Below are positions 6,902-16,314 of a stretch of DNA of 64,000 bases, one piece after another. Under the pieces are notes generated by a model. The model was not told the DNA's origin and searched no databases. It saw only the letters and a program-made list of their open reading frames with translations. The number at the start of each line of letters is the position of its first letter. Position 1 is the stretch's first letter. This DNA is from an uncultured Acetatifactor sp. (lineage in GTDB: Bacteria > Bacillota > Clostridia > Lachnospirales > Lachnospiraceae): contig CATKXX010000006.1 in NCBI GenBank assembly GCA_949840935.1, forward strand, positions 1-64,000, given 5' to 3'. The translations under genes were made by a program, and so were the position numbers.

Positions 6902-8068
6902 ATGAATATTACGATGTATGATGCCATATATGACTTTTATAAGAGTCATTATGGTCAAATTGAGCAGCGTGAAATATATAAATGGGAAGCCGTGGTTCAT
7001 TTTCAGAACAACTGGGATATAGATGCGAAAAATTTCCCAACAATGCTTGAAAATGCACTGTATAAGACGAAAAATTTAATGGCAGCTGGAAGTTACTACC
7101 CGCGTGAGTTTATTGTTTGGGCTGCCAAAAAGGAACCCGAAACAGTTAGAGGGTTATTTAAGGATTTATATAATTTATCTGCTGATTTAAAGGAGCGGAT
7201 GGAATGTTTCCGTGAAGGTGCTGAGGAAATTCTGGTAAGGCATGGAAGTGAAGGACATAGCAAAACTTATCAGGATCACAGGGCACTTATGGTTTATTTG
7301 AACATGAGATATCCTGATAAGTATTATCTTTATAAATATACGATGTTTGTGGATTTTTCAAAGTTGATTGATTATGCGGAACTGCCGAAAGCTGGAGACA
7401 TTGGTCTGTTGTTCATGTTTGAAAGTATGTGTGACATGATATTAAAAAGGGTTATGTCAGACAGGGAATTATTGAAAATGTATGAGAAGAGACGGGAGAA
7501 GTATTATGATCCGGAATATCACCTTTTGGTGCAGGACATCATATATTCTGCTAAATATTTTAGTGTGCCGGAAATATTTGATGAAAAAAGGGATATACCT
7601 GTGAAGAAGTTCACATTAAAAGCAAAAAATACAGAGGTGCATTTAAAGGGGGTTCATGTTGACTATATAGAAGAGGCTAAAATACAGAAAGATTTAGGAG
7701 AGGCTGGGGAAGAGTTTGTTTATCAGTATGAAAGAAACATTGTGAAGACATATCATCTGGGTAAAAATAAGCAAGTACGCAGAGCGGCTAAATTAGATGG
7801 CGATGGTTTGGGATATGACATACTATCATATGACAGGCATGGCAAAGAAATATACATAGAAGTGAAAACCACAACTGGATCTGAGGAGAGCGCAATTTTT
7901 ATAACAGCAAATGAGCTGGCAATGAGTGAAATGTTTCCAGAGCAATATCGCTTATATAGGGTTTATGATTTTGATGCAGTGAACATGAATGGTAAAATTG
8001 CGGTTCGTGAGGGCTCGCTAAAGGAACTATGTATCTCAGCCCAAACATATAAAGTGAATTTTAAATAA
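6902..8068 (+). CDS. DUF3883-domain protein, McrBC-like N-terminus (putative defence protein)
   Basis: A 388-residue protein. The C-terminal part (about 265-370) matches DUF3883: LGEAGEEFVYQYE, then DGLGYDILSYDRHGKEIYIE followed by VKTTTG. This D...E-x-K pattern is the PD-(D/E)XK-like fold found in restriction and helicase-linked defence proteins. The N-terminal part (YKWEAVVHFQNNWDIDAKNF) resembles the region preceding the GTPase in some clostridial McrB-like proteins, but no Walker motif is present here. It is alone on the plus strand among leftward genes and interrupts a third alpha-CTD-repeat paralogue. A DNA-targeting role is inference. Confidence 0.7.
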   Translation: MNITMYDAIYDFYKSHYGQIEQREIYKWEAVVHFQNNWDIDAKNFPTMLENALYKTKNLMAAGSYYPREFIVWAAKKEPETVRGLFKDLYNLSADLKERMECFREGAEEILVRHGSEGHSKTYQDHRALMVYLNMRYPDKYYLYKYTMFVDFSKLIDYAELPKAGDIGLLFMFESMCDMILKRVMSDRELLKMYEKRREKYYDPEYHLLVQDIIYSAKYFSVPEIFDEKRDIPVKKFTLKAKNTEVHLKGVHVDYIEEAKIQKDLGEAGEEFVYQYERNIVKTYHLGKNKQVRRAAKLDGDGLGYDILSYDRHGKEIYIEVKTTTGSEESAIFITANELAMSEMFPEQYRLYRVYDFDAVNMNGKIAVREGSLKELCISAQTYKVNFK

Positions 8069-8184
8069 TGAATGGATGTGCATATGAAGAACAGATGATT
8101 GCATCAATGTTTGTCTGGCATGGCGGGAAAACTAGTTCGTCAAAGTAACCGCAACGATATATAGTGTTGTATTTACCTTGAAAA

Positions 8185-8237
8185 TCCTGCAATTTGATTG
8201 CCGAAGAAAGGTTGAGGTCTTCTATTTACGTTTCCAT
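8185..8237 (-). pseudogene. N-terminal remnant of the third alpha-CTD-repeat paralogue
   Basis: On the minus strand from 8237 the frame reads Met-Glu-Thr-stop-Ile-Glu-Asp-Leu-Asn-Leu-Ser, matching the start of copy A (METYIKDLNLS) with the Tyr codon turned into TAA. Homology to copy A's start and upstream spacer continues rightward to the end of copy B, about 80% identical by eye over 220 bp (6171-6390 versus 8205-8425). Confidence 0.7.
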
Positions 8238-8360
8238 ATCCTGCCCTTCGTACTTATTGAATTACATTGGTTATAGAATAACACTTCTTCTTTACAGAAT
8301 AAGGAAAACAGTTAAAATAGTATGGTTTGAAATGATAAAAGATTGATTTAATTGCGGAAG

Positions 8361-9146
8361 TCAGTCCATGTCCTTATCCATATGTGTATCTGCCAATAAC
8401 TTTTCTATCAATGATGACAATGCCGGAATACTGTCGGACATTACTTTGAGCTGCCTTTCATTGCAATCTGAAAGCTGCGAAACTGCAATAATCCCATATT
8501 CTTCAAATAACTGAACAGATTTATTTTGGGGTATAATTTCAAACAGGTACTGATCATTCCAACCGCAAAGGATTACCCCTTTTTTTCTTAGTATATGATA
8601 TGTTTTCATGGTAAGGCAGTAATCCTGTTCGCATATATTATATAAATCATGGGCAGATTTGGTTCTGATATCATCTACACTGAATATATCGCCTTTAAAG
8701 AATAGCGGGTATATTTTTTTGTGAAATTGAAATTCGCTGAATGCCTCTTTAATGGGAGAAAGGGAACGTATCTGAATCCCATATTTTTCACAAAGACGAT
8801 CAATTTCTAACATAGTGTCTTTACCTACCAACCGAAACTGCAATATTTCTTCTCTTGGATATGCAGAAAGCTGCGAAAGGTATACGATACCATTTCTTAG
8901 AAAAATATTCCGCATCTTCCTTGACATAGAAATGTCATGGATTGATATTGCGTTTTCGGCAGAAGGCAGATAACCTAAATCATTCAGTTTCCTTATAATC
9001 ATCAGCTTATTGTAACCTGTTCGGAGTTTGTTCGCTAATGTAACGCAATTATACTCTTTCAGTTCTGAAACATTAGCAATATGTAACTCCTGTAAGGCTT
9101 TTTTGAACTGTATGGAATCGTAGTGTTCTTGAATATCGTTTTTCAT
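8361..9146 (-). CDS. Protein of tandem RNA polymerase alpha-CTD-like repeats (copy B)
   Basis: A 261-residue paralogue of the 5429-6202 product along its whole length. The alpha-CTD-like unit is SMSRKMRNIFLRNGIVYLSQ, then REEILQFRLVGKDTMLEIDR. The preceding and following units are also conserved, ending in KLLADTHMDKDMD. The start is the ATG at 9146 behind AAAAGGA. It is leftward like copy A, with the remains of a third copy between them, so the locus was once at least a tandem triplicate. Tandem family expansion suggests diversifying pressure, for example against phage or element proteins, but the function is unknown. Confidence 0.65.
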   Translation of the reverse strand: MKNDIQEHYDSIQFKKALQELHIANVSELKEYNCVTLANKLRTGYNKLMIIRKLNDLGYLPSAENAISIHDISMSRKMRNIFLRNGIVYLSQLSAYPREEILQFRLVGKDTMLEIDRLCEKYGIQIRSLSPIKEAFSEFQFHKKIYPLFFKGDIFSVDDIRTKSAHDLYNICEQDYCLTMKTYHILRKKGVILCGWNDQYLFEIIPQNKSVQLFEEYGIIAVSQLSDCNERQLKVMSDSIPALSSLIEKLLADTHMDKDMD

Positions 9147-9333
9147 AAGTGTTCCTTTTAATGTATTTGGATAAATGAAATTATAACATTCTTCTTTTTA
9201 CAAATAAAGAGAGAACTGGTTTATATTTTGACCAGTCCTCTGTACAAAGAAAAATATGTTATCCTGACTTTTATCATTCACAAAGGCACAATCGCAACTT
9301 TATTCTTAAATATGTAAAAGTTATTTACCATTT

Positions 9334-11115
9334 TTAATCCCCATCCTTATCTTGGACAGGGGCAATTTTGCCTCGCCCAATCATCTCATTTAGTCTATCT
9401 CTGTCCCAAAGTTTTACGCCCAAAGCCTTTGCTTCTTCTATAGCTTGTGGAGTAAAATTGCGGTTTGTCATGACCACTGCAATATCCCTGTGATAAAAGC
9501 CTTTTCCAGCAATCGCTTGCTGAACTGCATCATTTCCGATTGGTTTATCATATCTTTTACATTGGATAGCATATGTAATATCATCTTTTTCCGCAAGTAT
9601 ATCTATTCCGTGGTCACCGCTCCCTTGAGTTACTTCCACATTTTCAAAACCATTTTTTCTAAGGATATCAGCGCAAAAATGTTCAAATTGATGTCCGTCC
9701 ATATCATCAAAATTTCTTGTCATACTCTGTTTATAGTTGGCAGATTCATTTTGTGATAGAAGTATTTTCAATTTATCAGCAGTAGAAACTTCTAATAATT
9801 CCCCTGTTATCCCCAACGATAGACTTTTTAATGAAAATCTTGAAAACAGGATAAAATATATTCCCACTATGTTGGAATTCATAAAAAGTCTTTCTAATGG
9901 TGTAGAGATGTATTTTAAAAATTCGTTTGCTTCATTGACAATACATATTATTCTCGGAAGTGTGTTCTCTGCTGTCTTTTCATTAAAGGAATCAATATTT
10001 TTTACTCTGTTATCAACAAACTTATTTATTCTTTCCCGCATTTCAGCACAGCACCAATCAACAATGCTATCTATTTTATTTTTATCTGTGATAACCGGAA
10101 TTAAAAGTTGCGGAACTCCATTATAAATACTATAATTTATAATACTGTCATCTATAAGAATCAAATTCATTGCTTTGGGAGAGTTGAACTTCAACAATGT
10201 ATTGATAATTTCTATTTGCTTTTCATCCGTTTCAGATGGAATAATAATGTTTCTAAGATTTTTCAAAGCCTTTCCATCGTTTAAATATTCTATATCAATA
10301 TTAAATCTATCTTTTAAACACCACGCTACATCTACTGGAGAAACTTCTTCAATTCCTGATTCTTTTTGTGTTGATTGGCATTCTTCATATTCTTCGATAT
10401 ATTGCGTGAACATATCCATTGACATCAAAATTTTTCTTGGTTTTGTTCCTTCTTCCTCTCCAACAACGCCAGCCTGCGCAAGCTGATCCATTATTCGGGC
10501 GGCACGATTAAAACCTATTTTAAATACACGCTGTATCATACCTATAGATGCTTTATCTTTATCTATAACAAACATTCCGGCTTCAACAAAGTAGGGGTCT
10601 AATCCATCTATTACAATATTTTTACGTTTAATGCATATAGTTTCTTTTCTGGAAGTATTGTCTGTTTCCCTGTCTTTCTCCGATATTATATTTTCTTCTA
10701 TGTTTCCATTTTCCTTTAAGGTAAATATTGTAGGTTCGTCATAAGCACAGCTTTTTGTTTTGGGATATAAATAATTCTTTTCTTGCTCTTCTTGTGATTC
10801 CTCTATCCTTTTTTCAAGAAGTTCTATCTGACTTTTCTCCATGCGTTCTAAATTTCTTAAATCAGCAGAGGGAGAGCCAATAAACGGCAATTCTCCCTCA
10901 TACTTTGATAATTCTCTTAAAATATCTTTTATCTCGTTTATTGACCGATAAAACTCATCTCTATCAGTAGTCTTGTTTGCTATATTTGCCAGTTCGTTAG
11001 ATCTTTTAAGCTTTTTTTCAACTTCTAAGATGGATAGATTCTTGTGCAGTATATTATAATTTTGTTCTTGGTTTTTCGTTTTAAAGCCATCTATAAATTT
11101 TTTTATAAAAGCCAT
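9334..11115 (-). CDS. FtsK-gamma / degenerate FtsK motor / Mrr endonuclease fusion
   Basis: A 593-residue chimera. Residues about 185-230 match the FtsK/SpoIIIE gamma winged helix that reads KOPS/SRS DNA (GMIQRVFKIGFNRAARIMDQ, then GTKPRKIL). Residues about 285-450 align with the FtsK motor (NLILIDDSIINYSIYNGVPQ, AEMRERINKF, NIDSFNEK). The Walker A position reads PSETDEKQ instead of GxxGxGKS, and Walker B reads CIVNEA instead of IIDE, so it is probably ATPase-dead. Residues about 470-570 are an Mrr-type endonuclease (GDHGIDIL, then AIQCKRY; D and QxK present). The N-terminal 130 residues are coiled coil. In FtsK the gamma domain is last; here it precedes the motor. The start is the ATG at 11115 behind GAGGAGG. 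Likely a sequence-guided defence nuclease. Confidence 0.78.
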   Translation of the reverse strand: MAFIKKFIDGFKTKNQEQNYNILHKNLSILEVEKKLKRSNELANIANKTTDRDEFYRSINEIKDILRELSKYEGELPFIGSPSADLRNLERMEKSQIELLEKRIEESQEEQEKNYLYPKTKSCAYDEPTIFTLKENGNIEENIISEKDRETDNTSRKETICIKRKNIVIDGLDPYFVEAGMFVIDKDKASIGMIQRVFKIGFNRAARIMDQLAQAGVVGEEEGTKPRKILMSMDMFTQYIEEYEECQSTQKESGIEEVSPVDVAWCLKDRFNIDIEYLNDGKALKNLRNIIIPSETDEKQIEIINTLLKFNSPKAMNLILIDDSIINYSIYNGVPQLLIPVITDKNKIDSIVDWCCAEMRERINKFVDNRVKNIDSFNEKTAENTLPRIICIVNEANEFLKYISTPLERLFMNSNIVGIYFILFSRFSLKSLSLGITGELLEVSTADKLKILLSQNESANYKQSMTRNFDDMDGHQFEHFCADILRKNGFENVEVTQGSGDHGIDILAEKDDITYAIQCKRYDKPIGNDAVQQAIAGKGFYHRDIAVVMTNRNFTPQAIEEAKALGVKLWDRDRLNEMIGRGKIAPVQDKDGD

Positions 11116-11256
11116 TTTTGTTGCCTCCTCATTTGGTGAGTCATACTGATGGACATACCACGTTCCTTTTGTAAGTGCAGCAAAAATATTATAACATTCC
11201 TTTTTGAAGAAATAAAGGACTGACTTATCAAACAACCTCGTACTATGAAAAATATG

Positions 11257-11496
11257 TTACCACAATTCTAATGAATCTTCTGCATCTACCCATGTCTGCA
11301 TACTACCCTCAAGATACAATGTTGCATATTCAAGGGGTTTATCTATTGCCAAAGCATTTAAGGCACATTCAGAGCATGGTGTTGTTCTCAATCCTTCTTC
11401 TGCTCTTCCGCAGTCTATTCGTAAAATATATCCGTTGAATGTAGTTATATCAATACAGTTATGGAGTATATTATATGCTGCATAAATAAATCTCAT
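11257..11496 (-). CDS. Small protein resembling DUF6061
   Basis: A 79-residue protein with a beta-rich start (MRFIYAAYN...ITTFNGYILRIDC) and an LEYATLYLEGSMQTWV end, the pattern of small Clostridia proteins annotated DUF6061. These are common on accessory elements and have no known role. AAAGGA precedes the ATG at 11496. It is 141 bp upstream of the FtsK-Mrr gene on the same strand and might be co-transcribed. The family name is from pattern memory only. Confidence 0.5.
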   Translation of the reverse strand: MRFIYAAYNILHNCIDITTFNGYILRIDCGRAEEGLRTTPCSECALNALAIDKPLEYATLYLEGSMQTWVDAEDSLELW

Positions 11497-11772
11497 ATCT
11501 TATCAGTCCTTTCTTGTCTGTGTTTTGAAGAAATTTGTGAAAGCATTTCAATCAGTTCTTTCTGCCCTGTTCATTTCATGTTATAATTTGTTACAGGTTT
11601 TTCTTTCCCTCATTTTTGCCCTTATGAGGGTTCGTAACATGAGGGAAAAGGATATAACACAAGGGAAAGCATAAGGGCAAACTCACTTGCTATAAATTTA
11701 GCGTTTTCAAGGGTTTGCGGACTTTTTGAAGATAAGATATAACAGTTATTAAATGCTATAAAAAGTGTCTTA

Positions 11773-12159
11773 TCAGAATTCAAATTTATCAAAATGAAAT
11801 TCAATGATGTGGTCAGGAAAGATGCTTTCCCCAAAACTGACGGTTGCTCCAAAGTCTTCTAATGTTATAAAAGTGATACTGGCATTGTAAACTTCTATAT
11901 TTCCATACCAGCCCTCCGGCAGAGCTTCCTCCAGTTTTGAAATGAAATAGCCTGTTACTTCATCTTTACATGATGCCAGCCAGTCTAAATACTGTGTCAA
12001 TATCGGAGCGGCTTCCTCCCAGGCTATTTTGAGGGAAATGTTGATTTCACACTCATGCATATCAAGGTCAAAGCCGAATATTTTGATGGGCTTGATCGGA
12101 TGATAGCTGATAAATCTGTCGTCTTCCTCATACTTTTTAAAAAATTCCCTTTTTATCAT
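11773..12159 (-). CDS. Hypothetical protein, immunity-like
   Basis: A 128-residue acidic, single-domain protein with alternating strands and helices (IKIFGFDLDMHECEINISLK, LEEALPEGWYGNIEVYNASI). No family was recognised. Size, acidity and position near other immunity-like genes suggest an orphan immunity protein, but that is a guess. The start is the ATG at 12159 behind GGGAGA. Downstream, 11497-11772 holds nothing I can support; an antisense frame over the gene's end looks accidental. Confidence 0.45.
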   Translation of the reverse strand: MIKREFFKKYEEDDRFISYHPIKPIKIFGFDLDMHECEINISLKIAWEEAAPILTQYLDWLASCKDEVTGYFISKLEEALPEGWYGNIEVYNASITFITLEDFGATVSFGESIFPDHIIEFHFDKFEF

Positions 12160-12287
12160 TTTGTCTTCTCCCGAAGTCATTAACCCCGCTGCAGGCAACG
12201 GGGAATCAAGTTGTACATGGCTGCATTATAGCACGCCTGAAAATCCTTATCAATAAAAAACGATCCATAGAAAACACAGTCCTTTGA

Positions 12288-12316
12288 TTGAAAATATGAT
12301 GGAATCCGTTTATACT
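12288..12316 (+). promoter_or_regulatory. Promoter of the first ABC transporter pair
   Basis: TTGAAA (12288-12293), a 17-bp spacer, then TATACT (12311-12316), about 60 bp before the ATG at 12376. Confidence 0.55.
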
Positions 12317-12375
12317 CTAAGAACGCCTCCCATCCCCATAATTTCACAGGAACCATGGTAGAAAGGATAAATACA

Positions 12376-14298
12376 ATGTTTGTATTAGAGAAACGGAAGT
12401 ATAACTGGCTTGACATGTGGCTTATGCCTTTTCACTGCGCCCCTGTCAGCACGGTGGCAGTCACCGTCCAGAAGCTGCTCACGGCGCTGGCCAATGTATT
12501 TCAGGTCATAGTGGTGGCGGAATTCCTGGACGGAGCCATACAGGCGGTGGTCAGAGGGAATTTCGACAGCGAAACAGCGGTATGGTTTGTGCTGATGCTG
12601 CTGATCGTCAGCTGGAAGAGGGTATCCTATCACGTGGGCAGGCTGTTTACCAATTATGCGACCATACATGGAAATGAACAGATTGTCGCAGAAATTACCA
12701 GGAAACGGGATCGGATGGAGTATTACCTACTGGAGGATCCTAAGATCGAGGAACTGTCCAACCGCCTTACAGGAAGGCTGGAATATAATCTGCGTCAGAA
12801 TCTCCAATGGTTTCTGAACCTTTTTGCCATTAATATCCCCCGTATCGTGGGTGTGCTGCTGATCATGTCGGGATATGTGTGGTGGCTGTCCCTGGTGATC
12901 CTGGCGCTGACCGTACCCTTGTTCTTTTTTTCATTAAAGAGCGGGAAAAAGGTGTATCGGGCATTTGAGGAGGCGGCGGTATATGAGAGACGGCACAAGT
13001 ATCTGTTCAGTGTGCTGACAGGCAGGGAGACTACGGAGGAGAGGAGTCTGTTCGGTTATACCGGACAGGTGAACGGGCAATGGCATAAACAGTATGAAGG
13101 CGCCGTAGAGCAGGATATCAGGTCGGAGATACTGTTTATGGGAAATTCCCTGCGGGGGATAACGATAAATGGAGCGCTGTCCCTGGTAGTGGTACTGATC
13201 ATGATTCCCCTGGCTGCTTCAGGAAGGCTGACAGCAGGTATTTTCATCTCTCTGGTGACTTCCATGTATGACTTGATTGATATAATGGGAAACAGTACCG
13301 CAAAGGCGGTGAATTGGGTAGCTACCGCACAGGAATATATGAAAGATCTTACTGTTTTTGCGGCACTGCCGGAACGGGAGGATGCAGCAGGGGGAGAGCG
13401 GACACAGAGGCGGGAAGCAGATGCGGCCGCCTTAAAGATGCAGGGGAAGATACCGGAATTAAAGGAATTGGAATTTTGCCATGTCACTTTCCGGTATCCT
13501 GGCTCGGATGTAGAGATTCTGAAGGACTTTTCCATGAAACTGGAATGCGGCAGACATTATGCCATTGTGGGGGAAAACGGAGCGGGCAAGACCACATTGA
13601 TCAAGCTTCTCACAGGACTCTACAGAGAGTATGAGGGACAGATTCTTTATAACGGTATTGAGATGCGCAGTTTTCCCAGGGAAGAATGGTTCCGGATCTT
13701 TTCCTGCGTCTTTCAGGATTTTGCCAGATATTACCTCTCTGTGGAAGAGAATATCTGTCTGGGCATGGGAGATATGGATTTCGAGGAGGAAGGCCCGGAG
13801 CAGAAAAGGGAACGCATTTCCCGTATGGAGAATACGGCGAAGCAGCTGGATATCCATGATTTCCTGCGCGGTTTAAAAGGTGGTTATGAGACACGGCTTG
13901 GAAAGCTGGATGAGGACAGTGTGGATCTCTCCGGCGGCCAGTGGCAGAGGGTGGCAATGGCAAGAGCGCTGATGAATGACGCGCCCCTGCTTTTGCTGGA
14001 CGAGCCTACGGCGGCGCTGGATCCAATCAGCGAGAGCAGGCTGTATGAGGAGTTTGGCAAGATCAGCAGGAACCGGACTACCATTTTCATCAGCCACAGG
14101 CTGGGCTCCATCAAGCTTTCAGACCATATCTTCCTCTTGAAGGACGGCTGTGTCAGGGAGCAGGGAAGCCACGAGGAGTTGATGAGATTACAGGGCATTT
14201 ACGCCAATATGTATGAGACTCAGCAGAGCTGGTATACGGAGAAAAATGTGGAAAATGCAGAATCGATTGATGCTCCGTCAAGGCAGGCAATAGGATAG
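12376..14298 (+). CDS. ABC exporter half-transporter (pair 1, subunit a)
   Basis: A 640-residue fusion of a six-helix membrane domain (about residues 20-310) and an ATPase domain (about 365-610). Walker A is GENGAGKTTL, the signature is DLSGGQWQR, Walker B is LLLLDEPTAALD, and the H-loop is ISHRLGS. It should form a heterodimer with the next product and export a substrate that cannot be named from sequence. The start is the ATG at 12376, supported by alignment with its paralogue at 19757, which begins MFVLKKRKY; the upstream in-frame codon at 12355 is less likely. No peptide-precursor or modifying gene adjoins it. Confidence 0.88.
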   Translation: MFVLEKRKYNWLDMWLMPFHCAPVSTVAVTVQKLLTALANVFQVIVVAEFLDGAIQAVVRGNFDSETAVWFVLMLLIVSWKRVSYHVGRLFTNYATIHGNEQIVAEITRKRDRMEYYLLEDPKIEELSNRLTGRLEYNLRQNLQWFLNLFAINIPRIVGVLLIMSGYVWWLSLVILALTVPLFFFSLKSGKKVYRAFEEAAVYERRHKYLFSVLTGRETTEERSLFGYTGQVNGQWHKQYEGAVEQDIRSEILFMGNSLRGITINGALSLVVVLIMIPLAASGRLTAGIFISLVTSMYDLIDIMGNSTAKAVNWVATAQEYMKDLTVFAALPEREDAAGGERTQRREADAAALKMQGKIPELKELEFCHVTFRYPGSDVEILKDFSMKLECGRHYAIVGENGAGKTTLIKLLTGLYREYEGQILYNGIEMRSFPREEWFRIFSCVFQDFARYYLSVEENICLGMGDMDFEEEGPEQKRERISRMENTAKQLDIHDFLRGLKGGYETRLGKLDEDSVDLSGGQWQRVAMARALMNDAPLLLLDEPTAALDPISESRLYEEFGKISRNRTTIFISHRLGSIKLSDHIFLLKDGCVREQGSHEELMRLQGIYANMYETQQSWYTEKNVENAESIDAPSRQAIG

Positions 14299-14311
14299 AA
14301 AGGGCAGAGCA

Positions 14312-16156
14312 ATGGATAATAAGGTAAAACAAGTCAAACCATTTGGCCTGTTTAAAATGATCCGTCATATGGTTGGCGCAGGAGCAAAGAGGAAACCGCT
14401 GCATCTGATCCTCTTTATCAGTTTGTATATAGTCACTGGACTTTCCAGTACAGTCTACACCTTTGTCAAGCAGGGCTTTTTTGATTCTGTGGAAGGCCTG
14501 GCAGGCGGTAGAGAACAGATTGGCGCTGTGGCAGCCTTTGGTGTGGTGACTTCGCTGTTTCCCGTTTTGATCTTTCTGATTTCCAACTTGTCAGCCGTTG
14601 TATTGCAGGTCTTCTTTAAGACCGCGGAAGGATATATGGGAAGGGAATTAAATGAAAAAGCGGCAAGAATCGATCCCCTGGTGTACGAGGACAATCGTTT
14701 CCTGGATCAGATCAATAAGGCTTATGTGGGATTGCAGTCGGTGGGAGACGTTGTGGTCGGTATGCTTATGATCCTGCTGAATCAGAGTGTATACCTCATT
14801 TCCATGGCGGTATATCTGTTTACAGTAAAACCGGCACTGCTTATCATGTTTTGTGTTTCCTTCCTGCCCAGCATTGTGGGGACGGTGGTACGTAAGAGGC
14901 TGTATGCGAAGCTGGAGCATACAGCGGCGCCCTGCCGCAGGCGGTATGAATATTTTGAAAAATGTATCTGCAACAGGGAGTATGTCAAGGAGACAAGGCT
15001 TTGGAGATCGGAAAGCTTCTTTAAAAAGATGTTTGGTAAGAATCTGAGAGAGTATACCCGTCTGGACTGGCAGACTTCAAAACATGTCCTTCTAACAGAA
15101 TTAGGGCTGCGCTGTCTGACATTGACAGGATATGTAGGAATCATTATCATGATGTTTTACTATCTGTCAAAGGGTGAAATCGGTGTGGGAGCTTTCGCTG
15201 CGGTATTTACTTCACTGGATACGCTGTTCTCGCGGATAAACGAGCTGTTCGACGTACAGATCGGCGGCATCGGCAGGGCCTTCGGCCCGGCCCAGAATTT
15301 CTTTGCTTTCCTGAATCTTCCGGAGCGTCAGGGGCTGTATGATGGGGCTTTAAAGAGGGAAGTGATGGAATTGAAAGATGTGTCATTCACTTATCCCGGC
15401 AGCGACAGACCGGCGCTGGATCACATTAACCTGACGATACATAAGGGCGAGACGCTTGCTATTGTGGGCATAAACGGATCGGGCAAATCCACGCTGACGA
15501 GACTGCTGACGGGATTGTACCTGCCCACCACAGGAAAGATACTCATCGACGGCAGGAATGTGGAAGAAATCTCCCCGAAAGCGCTGTATCGGGATGTCTC
15601 TGCGGTTTTCCAGAAGTATCAGTCCTATAAGATGACGGTGGAGGAAAATGTCAGGATATCGGATATGGGGAAGGGGGACTCTGTGGGCGATGACAATGAT
15701 GCGGGCCTGCGTCAGCCCCGGGCTGCCGGAATGGAGCCTGCCGTCCTGGATGTCCTGGAAAAAGCTGATTTCCCCACGGACAGCGGGAAACTGACAGAGG
15801 GCCTGCAGACCATGCTTGGCAAGGATTTCGGAGGAATCGACCTTTCCGGCGGACAATGGCAGAGGCTTGCCATTGCCAGGGGATTGTACCGCGATCACGA
15901 TATGATCGTGCTGGATGAGCCTACGGCTGCCATCGACCCTTTGGAGGAGGCGGATATTTACCGGAAATTCGCGGAGATTTCCGCAGACAAGACCGCGTTT
16001 ATCGTGACCCACAGGCTTGGCTCTGCCCAAATTGCCGACCGGATCATTGTTATGGACGCGGGATGTATCGTGGACATGGGAACCCATGAGGAACTGATGC
16101 AGCGGGAGGGCAGATACCGGGAGATGTACCATGCCCAGGCGAAATGGTATGTGTAG
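14312..16156 (+). CDS. ABC exporter half-transporter (pair 1, subunit b)
   Basis: A 614-residue membrane-plus-ATPase protein with Walker A GINGSGKSTL, signature DLSGGQWQR and Walker B MIVLDEPTAAID. It starts 13 bp after subunit a, so the two are co-transcribed and presumably heterodimeric. Its last 130 residues are nearly identical to those of the paralogue at 21640-23550, including at DNA level, while the membrane domains differ much more. This pattern suggests gene conversion between the two copies. The substrate is unknown. Confidence 0.88.
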   Translation: MDNKVKQVKPFGLFKMIRHMVGAGAKRKPLHLILFISLYIVTGLSSTVYTFVKQGFFDSVEGLAGGREQIGAVAAFGVVTSLFPVLIFLISNLSAVVLQVFFKTAEGYMGRELNEKAARIDPLVYEDNRFLDQINKAYVGLQSVGDVVVGMLMILLNQSVYLISMAVYLFTVKPALLIMFCVSFLPSIVGTVVRKRLYAKLEHTAAPCRRRYEYFEKCICNREYVKETRLWRSESFFKKMFGKNLREYTRLDWQTSKHVLLTELGLRCLTLTGYVGIIIMMFYYLSKGEIGVGAFAAVFTSLDTLFSRINELFDVQIGGIGRAFGPAQNFFAFLNLPERQGLYDGALKREVMELKDVSFTYPGSDRPALDHINLTIHKGETLAIVGINGSGKSTLTRLLTGLYLPTTGKILIDGRNVEEISPKALYRDVSAVFQKYQSYKMTVEENVRISDMGKGDSVGDDNDAGLRQPRAAGMEPAVLDVLEKADFPTDSGKLTEGLQTMLGKDFGGIDLSGGQWQRLAIARGLYRDHDMIVLDEPTAAIDPLEEADIYRKFAEISADKTAFIVTHRLGSAQIADRIIVMDAGCIVDMGTHEELMQREGRYREMYHAQAKWYV

Positions 16157-16314
16157 GGTTGGGGGATGTTAAGTATAACTTGCAGCCTGACGGAAACAAT
16201 GTTAAAATAATGCAGGAAAGAATGGAAATCTTTAGAGAAAAATCATTTTGTGCGTGATTTGGAAAAACTTTATATGTTTTTACGGGTTTAAAACCAGACT
16301 GACATGGAGGTATC

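Noticed and set aside
11622..11852. 76-codon frame overlapping the end of the 11773-12159 gene
   Set aside because: No ribosome binding site, odd composition, and it lies largely in non-conserved spacer.
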